From Adiantum capillus-veneris (taxonomy: Eukaryota; Streptophyta; Polypodiopsida; Polypodiales; Pteridaceae), in assembly GCA_014529385.2 (NCBI GenBank), contig CM043964.1, positions 134,454,420 to 134,518,419 on the forward strand: DNA of 64,000 nt, read 5' to 3'. The notes below the pieces were generated by a model. The model was not told where the DNA came from. It did no database searches and was given only the letters and a program-made list of their open reading frames with translations. Below are positions 58,462-64,000 of this stretch, in pieces (the first letter of the stretch is position 1; the number at the start of each line of letters is the position of its first letter). A program made the position numbers and the translations under genes.

Positions 58462-59123
58462 ATGAAGCAACGTGTCCAGCACTGGAGAGAAGAAGAGGGC
58501 CAGCAAACAACAGAGTTCGATAGGGAGGAGCCGTCGCGCCACCAATCACAAGCAGGACCATCCAAGACTCGAGTGGTCCATACAGACACTGAATCAGAGA
58601 GTGAGCCACCATGGCTGCAAACTAAAATACCGCGGACACACCGGGTGCCTGTTGGGGGGAAGACATTGCCTCGAGGCCAGGGAGCCCTCCCCACACCACA
58701 AGATCGGGAGCCAAGGGAAGAGGATGAATCAGAAGAGGCTGCAGATCCAGCCCCTAAGCATGTAAACAAGTGCAAGTCTATGTTTTTCAAGAAGCCTAAA
58801 CACCGCCAACCAGCAAATGTGCAAGTGGCCCAAGACAACCGCAGCGGCACCGAAAAATAGCAAGGGCATTCGCAGAAATCCACCACTACCAGAAGACTAC
58901 AAAGATTTTGATTCGACGTGTCCCCTTTGCTCGCACAATGAAGGAGGTGCTTCAAAGCTATGGAAATCAGTATAGAATGCAAGCAATAGCGCTAGAGGCT
59001 ATTCAAGAAGCTGCAGAGCACCACATCATTTTGGCGTTGCAAGATACCAACCTATGCGCCATTCATGCAAAGCTAGTGACAATACAACCAAAAGATATGC
59101 AGCTTGCACGTCGATTGCCATGA
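58462..59123 (+). pseudogene. Divergent histone H3-like protein (H3 variant or CENH3-like), frame-shifted
   Basis: From about 58836 to the TGA at 59121-59123 one frame encodes an H3 fold: RHRKIARAFAEIHHYQKTTK, ILIRRVPF (H3: EIRRYQKSTELLIRKLPF), then QSYGNQYRMQAIALEAIQEA, LALQDTNLCAIHAK, VTIQPKDMQLARRLP. The loop-1 length equals canonical H3, without the insertion usual in CENH3. The loop-2 Arg after AK is Leu, and the C-terminal RGERA is missing. Upstream, ATG 58462 opens a 132-codon frame, rich in Glu, Pro and Arg (HTDTESESEPPW, REEDESEEAADP), ending KKPKHRQPANVQ; it looks like a long acidic tail unlike canonical ARTKQTARKS. Tail and fold are in different frames, so a 1-nt lesion or a missed intron lies near 58800-58860. 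H3 packages DNA with H4; a variant would mark special chromatin. The gene lacks canonical H3 conservation, so it is not a recent copy of a core histone. Confidence 0.72.
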
Positions 59124-59259
59124 GACTTCGAGCATTAGCCGAAGTTACCCCTCTTTTTGTATTGCACACCCTTATCTTTGTAATGTTTTGACTTTGCAAT
59201 GACAATATGATCAACATTTGTGTCTACTATGCCTATTATCTTTGTAATGAGATGACTTT
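59124..59259. other. 3' flank of the H3-like ORF
   Basis: AT-rich, with TTTGTAATG repeated (59177 and 59242). No gene is seen. Confidence 0.3.
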
Positions 59260-60130
59260 GCAATTTCAAGTTTTGTTTACCCATAAGATATCAAAAAAGT
59301 TAACATATTGTGAAACCAGGTGTCTATGCAACAATAAATTAGTTTTTTCAAATTTCCAATGTAATTGGGCCTTTTGGTGCAGTTAATTTATGTATTTTAA
59401 GTATCCTAGGGGATAGAGATGCCTACCAGGTGCAAAAAAAACGGTGGCCACAAGGGCGCACAAATGGCCCATCCACCAGTTTTGGATGGCCCATTTGTGC
59501 GCCCTTGTGGCCACCCTTTTTTTGGCACCTGGTAGGCTTCTCTAACCCCCAGGATACTTAAAAAACATAAATTTATTGAAAGCAATTGGTTTTGCATCAT
59601 TACTTTAGATGGAGCCTTGTGGCCACCCTTTTTTTGGCAATTTCAAGCTTTGAATTCCCCATAGGATATCAAAAAAATTAACATCTTGTGAAACCGAGTG
59701 TCTATGCAACATTGATTTGGATTTTTCAAATGTCCAATTTAATTGGGATTTTTGGTGCAGGGGTGTACTAGGTAGAGCTAACGCAGGTGATAGTGTGCTG
59801 GAAAACTTAAATTCAAAGTTGATTTCACCTTTTCTAGTGTCCTTGAGTGTTAACATATGCTGAAATTGCCAAAAAAAATGGTGGCCACAATGCTCCATCT
59901 AAAGTAATGATGCAAAATCAATTGCTTTCAGTAAATTTGTGTTTTTAAAGTATCCTAGGGGGTAGATAAGCCTACCAGGTGCCAAAAAAAGGGTGGCCAC
60001 AAGGGCGTGCAAATGGGCCATCCAAAACTGGTGGATGGGCCATTTGCGCGCCCTTGTGGCCACCCTTTTTTTGGCACCTAGTAGGCTTCTCTACCCCCTA
60101 GGATACTTAAAATACATAAATTAACTCAAA
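59260..60130. mobile_element. Compound foldback element with two nested hairpins
   Basis: Two near-perfect hairpins of about 165 bp lie at 59397-59562 and 59946-60112. Their arms run AAGTATCCTAGGGG, ACCAGGTGCC, GGGTGGCCACAAGGGCG and the reverse. The sequence between them is itself inverted: 59565-59650 (GCATCATTACTTTAGATGGAGC) pairs with 59860-59945. A separate direct repeat links 59262-59400 with 59636-59760 (TATCAAAAAA-TTAACAT, GTGTCTATGCAAC). No coding sequence is seen. The structure fits foldback or MITE copies inserted into one another. Confidence 0.8.
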
Positions 60131-60374
60131 AGAATGGGTTTTGCATCATTATTTTAGAGAAACCACTTCTCACTCAAATGTGTTTTATACTTTCCGTAGT
60201 ATCATGTGCATCCAACTTCCGTTGTGTTGTTACTTCAAGCAAAAAAGACATCTTATTGAAACATATCACCAATTACAACAATTTTCAAGATTGACAAATC
60301 ACATTTAGAAGAATTTTCAAGATAGAGAGACAATTCCGAATATTCTTTATTACTTTCAAAACGGTGATTTTACA

Positions 60375-61978
60375 TCATGTATCTGAGGTGTTCATAATTT
60401 TCTTGACCATTTCCTGGCGCCTATCTTGCGCGTAAGGCAACTCCCCAGTCAAGAGGGACTGCGCTATGGCCTTTGGGTCAGTTGAGCCAATGGAAGCATG
60501 TATCCCTATCTGGGCAAGCACTTTACCACGGAAGCCAGTGCCAAACGCTGTGCATACAAGGGATCTACGCACTAGGAACACAAGATGCGCATTTTGAGCA
60601 ATGGTGCTCAAACACAAAAACTTGCTCAAAGCTTTCAACGACCAAGACATAAAATGGGCTTGGGGAGTAAATTCATTATGGATAATGTCCACATCACCAG
60701 GGGGATTTTTCCTAGGTAATGCGCAAGGGAAGCTTGAGGTCCAAAGCCTGTCCGCTTGCCACCCGTCCTTGCAGCAAAATCATCAAGCTCCACGACGTCC
60801 TTTCATAAACCGATGAAGGTTGAGAAAAAAGACAATGAAGGATAAAATAGTAACATGAAAATTAGGATACAGTTTACCTCCTGCTCCTTGTCGTCCTCCT
60901 CCCTGTTGCCCTTTGCATCCAAGTCAATGCTCCCATGCACCCTAGCTACGAGCTTTGGATCATCAGATGGGAGGTTGCATAATGGCATAGGCATCCTAGC
61001 GGCCTCAACGTTGGCTTGCATGGCTTGGAATTCTTCCTCAGCCAGGACCTCCGCAAATACAACTGCAATAGTGTCAGCAACAGAGTCCCCAACTGGCAAG
61101 AGCTTGCTTTCTAAGGCATCTGGTGTATTGTCTAAGGGACATTTGGTGTTGTTGCACAGCACGCTCTAGCATTCATCCATGCGCAGGCCAAATGCTTTCT
61201 CCAAATCATGCATAAACACATACTCCTCCCCATCCACTACCACTGAGGAGAAGCGGCTGATTTCTACCTCTGGGATAGCCACATCCGTCAATGGTAGTGG
61301 CACTGGAGGTTCACTAGGGCCAGCCACAACTATGGATTTCTCAACCACTTCCTCGAGCCCCCTGGGGTACTCAAGCCGGAGTGTCTTTCCTTCCGCTGCA
61401 AGGTTCATGGGGATAACCTCCTGCTCCTTGGTGTCCTTGATAAAGGACCCAACCTGAAGGTGCGGTAAGCAGAGCTCCTCCAATTTAGGTTCCTCACTCA
61501 CCAAGAAGATAAATGTTGCAAGCCGAGAAAGGTACTCCACCCCCAACTTGTGCTTCTTGAGCGCTGACACCCCTGGGGCTTGCTCGTCCAAGAAACGGCC
61601 TGCGCCGGTGGCAATTTCTTGGAATCGTCACAACCGCTTGGGAAATGGGCGATCACCTTTGTGTATATAGCACAAAAGATTGCAAGGCACTCAGATCCCT
61701 GCATGTGGGGAGATAGATACAGAATATTTTATGATGTGCTCCTCCATGAACGCAAAAATCTCGGCAAATGCATCCATGTGAAGGGAAATTGTGGCGTCAA
61801 GGTCACGGAGATGAGTAAAAAAGGTGTGGAGGTCCAACATCCCTTTGTATTTGGTGTCCTCGAGGAAGAGGATCAAGCGTGACAAAGGGGTGGATGTGGG
61901 TGTAGATGCAGAGGATGTGGAAGCATCCATGTCTAGCCTGGGGTGTAGATAGAGAGTGGAGGAGCTCAAGAGTTGCAA
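60375..61978 (-). pseudogene. Unidentified gene, several exons, broken
   Basis: Reading down the minus strand: an ATG near 61930 gives MDASTSSASTPTSTPLSRLI, FLEDTKYKGMLDLHTFFTHL and IFAFMEEHIIKYSVSISPH. A piece with ECLAIFCAIYTKVIAHFPSG follows. After a frame change FLDEQAPGVSALKKHKLGVE, LRLEYPRGLEEVVEKSIVVA and YVFMHDLEKAFGLRMDEC meet a TAG (61166-61168), and the same frame continues with LCNNTKCPLDNTPDALESK to a donor GAGCAGGAG|GTAAAC (about 60879). A last piece (60692-60375) ends SLLTGELPYAQDRRQEMVKK. No domain is recognised. Closeness to the CACTA genes suggests transposon cargo or a neighbouring element. Confidence 0.4.
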
Positions 61979-62178
61979 AAGTGAAAATAGTGAATGAGTT
62001 ATGCGGCCCCCCTTTTATAATGGTCCCTTTTTTAAAGACATTTTTAAAAAAAAGGCACTTTCACCAAAAAATGATCTCTCATCTCAATGCAAAAAATTAT
62101 ATTCAAAGACATGATTTGCCGAAGAAAATCAGGTTGATTACATCGGGGATCGTTTTTAAAATTGCAAGAGTTACAAAG

Positions 62179-63520
62179 TTATAAGATCGATAGCATAGTT
62201 CCATCCATCCCCCAGTCCTCCTTGACCTTCAATTTGTCTTCCATTCTCTTCCCAATCTGCGGACATTCATTACAATAAGCATCCAATGATCGACAAACAA
62301 TGATGTATTGAAAATGTGGTGGAAGGATTCTCACCTTGTGACCTTGTAAACGAAATTGTGCTTGTTGAAGGGCCTCAAAACCCATAATAACCAAATGTTC
62401 TCGCACATTAGTGAGAGTCCAATGCTTGTTCACTTGGACTACCTCCAAAGCATCATTGGGCATCTTCACTGCAATGTCAAAGCTTGCAATAGCGCCGTCT
62501 ACACTCTGTAAGGGAGTCCACACTCTAAGCTTGCACATCCAACGATCATAGTGAAATCGTATGTACAAGGAGGTGCGGATTTCAAAGAGCGCATTCCAAT
62601 ACCTGAAGCTCCAACCTTACAACGGTACCGGTCCCCGTTGTGCATGGCCTCCACAAAACCCTAGTCCTCTTATAAAAGCCTTCCTAATTCCTCATAATGC
62701 ATATCTTTGCATACAAGCATTGTGATAGTCTCCACATTAAATCCAAACTCTTTAAAAATGTGCACAAAACAATGAATAGGCAAACACCAACTCAAGCCCA
62801 CAGACCTAGAAGCTTTAGAGTATTTCAAAGAGTTTTGGACATCTATTATCATCTTTTGCTTGAAAGATGCTACCGACCACAAATCTGGCACCGGCCACTC
62901 CATACTTAATAAGGAAGTTAGTTTGATGGGTTCAAGCGTTCCAAACGCTTGTCTAGAAGTAGGCACAATATAGGAGTGAGATAAAAGAAAATCCTTCTTT
63001 GAACCAGTTAGGTTGGACAAACATGTGGGAACATTGTTGCTCCCATATCCGCATGTATAGCATTGAATGTGCCGGAGAGACTATGTAGTGGCTTCTCCTC
63101 CCCCAACGTGGATGGAAATATGACTATAAATCCATCACAAATCTTAAGTATGAATCCATAATAACATTACACTGTGATATCAGACCTAGCTTTGTATTCT
63201 CAAAACATGTACTTACAATGTGTTAGAAATCGAGGTGGTTGTTGCAATTGCATGGTTGACATTGAGAAAACATGTTGCACAATGGCTACGGTCCCCTTGT
63301 CTTTGCGGTTCTTGAAGCCAAGGAGCTTTCCTTTCCAATGAAGATCCAAGTTTTCACGATTCCCCAAACGATGAGAGCCAATAGCAGATGGTTGCATGTA
63401 TACCCAAGCACCTTTGGTGAACTCTTGTTGCACCCACTCATCATCTATACCTCTAGTGTTGTGGCATGCAAGTGTTGTGACCTCATCCTTTGGCCGCCTT
63501 TGCGAAGTAGAGTTGGCCAT
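62179..63520 (-). pseudogene. Second unidentified multi-exon gene, broken
   Basis: Start MANSTSQRRPKDEVTTLACH at 63520, with HLGNRENLDLHW-like and KGTVAIVQHVFSMSTMQL segments, to a donor CACATT|GTAAGT near 63220. The next exon begins after GATTTATAG near 63132 (GEEKPLHSLSGTFNAIHADM) and changes frame into SKKDFLLSHSYIVPTSRQAF and IKEFGFNVETI-like sequence to 62670. A last piece (62568-62179) has WTLTNVREHLVIMGFEALQQ and VCRSLDAYCNECPQIGKRM. The residues after HLGN and IK are read loosely. No family is recognised. It has the same strand and style of decay as the gene at 60375-61978. Confidence 0.38.
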
Positions 63521-63593
63521 GGTTGAGCAAAGAAAATTAGGAAGAGGAGCAGGACCTTGCTTGTTGCTACAATGTAGGTGGGATAAAGTGATA

Positions 63594-63710
63594 GGAGAAG
63601 GTGGTTAACCCTTTTGGCAATGGGAGGAGAAGGTGGATAACCCTCGCTTGGTGTGGCAATGGAAGGAGAAGGTGGATAACCCTTGCTTGGTGTGGCAACG
63701 GAAGGTGGTA
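63594..63710. repeat. Three-unit 33-39 bp tandem repeat
   Basis: Units start GGAGAAGGTGG at 63594, 63627 and 63666 and continue TTAACCC or ATAACCC, then TTGG-GTGGCAA. It lies just upstream of the start of the gene at 62179-63520. From 63711 to the window end no other gene is supported. Confidence 0.8.
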
Positions 63711-64000
63711 GGGGAGGAGAGAGGAGCTTCCTTGCTGCAGCAATGGAGATGGTGTAGAGAGAGAGTGTTGGAGTAGAGGATGAGTGTGATGGTTGCAACC
63801 AAGGAGAGGTGGAAAAGGGGTTCCAGAGAGAGAAAATAACTTTTTGCCTAAGGACTACTTTTGGGGGAGCTCTGGATAGTAAAAAAAGATTTTTCAAAGG
63901 TTTTTTAAAAAAATTGAATTTTAGGGTTTTTGGGTGCACGTTTTAACTTTTTGAGGTCAAAAAATGCTTTTTTGACCATAAAATAGATTTAAGGGGATTT

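Noticed and set aside
58836-59123. Recent processed copy of canonical histone H3
   Set aside because: Only part of the residues match H3, the tail is unrelated to ARTKQTARKS, and the C-terminus is short, so it is an old divergent variant.

Overview
This is nuclear DNA of a land plant. The window holds long stretches of non-coding repeat, Ty3/gypsy and Ty1/copia LTR retrotransposons with methionine-tRNA primer sites, a CACTA-type (TNP2) transposase gene with many small introns, long (GA)n, (CA)n and (TA)n tracts, and almost no intact single-copy genes. A large-genome seed-free plant such as a fern or lycophyte fits best, but this is inference and a seed plant is not excluded. The only intact conventional gene is an intronless serine/threonine kinase at 24167-25501.

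Layout. 0.4-11.2 kb: broken genes of two families in a mirror-image arrangement: a transposase-like gene (+), an FCP1-like phosphatase (-), a second FCP1-like gene (+) preceded by RING-like and acidic exons, and a second transposase-like gene (-). A copia reverse-transcriptase scrap and a TAGCTACC minisatellite lie between them. 11.2-23.5 kb: repeat family 'R', into which a complete gypsy element (12744-20350, TSD TCATG) and a solo LTR (20662-21352, TSD ATCGT) have inserted. 24.2-25.5 kb: the kinase. 29.1-36.0 kb: more R copies and a truncated, internally deleted copia element (copy A). 36.4-46.3 kb: a 4381-bp tandem duplication that copied the 5' half of a copia element; the downstream copy (C) keeps both LTRs and a GAGAG target duplication inside a (GA)n tract. 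47.2-49.1 kb: a broken multi-exon gene of unknown family, with a second fragment at 36.0 kb.

49.4-64 kb is the most unusual part. A nearly complete CACTA TNP2 transposase gene (-) faces away from a three-exon accessory gene (+). Between them is a 1.3-kb array of perfect palindromes built on CACACACTAATGC. Downstream of the accessory gene is an ORF encoding a divergent histone H3 fold without a canonical H3 tail. The motif GCGGTAAT recurs upstream of the TNP2 gene, upstream of the H3-like ORF and, more weakly, beyond the TNP2 3' end. A complex foldback element and two broken genes of unknown function follow.

The transposase and accessory genes probably worked as one CACTA-type element, with the palindromes and GCGGTAAT motifs as candidate protein-binding sites. 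Whether the H3-like gene is cargo of that element or a neighbour cannot be settled here. Nearly all mobile-element genes carry stops or frame changes, so the locus looks inactive. The nested insertions give a relative history: R repeats first, then the solo-LTR element in the shared ancestor of two R copies, then the gypsy element in one of them.
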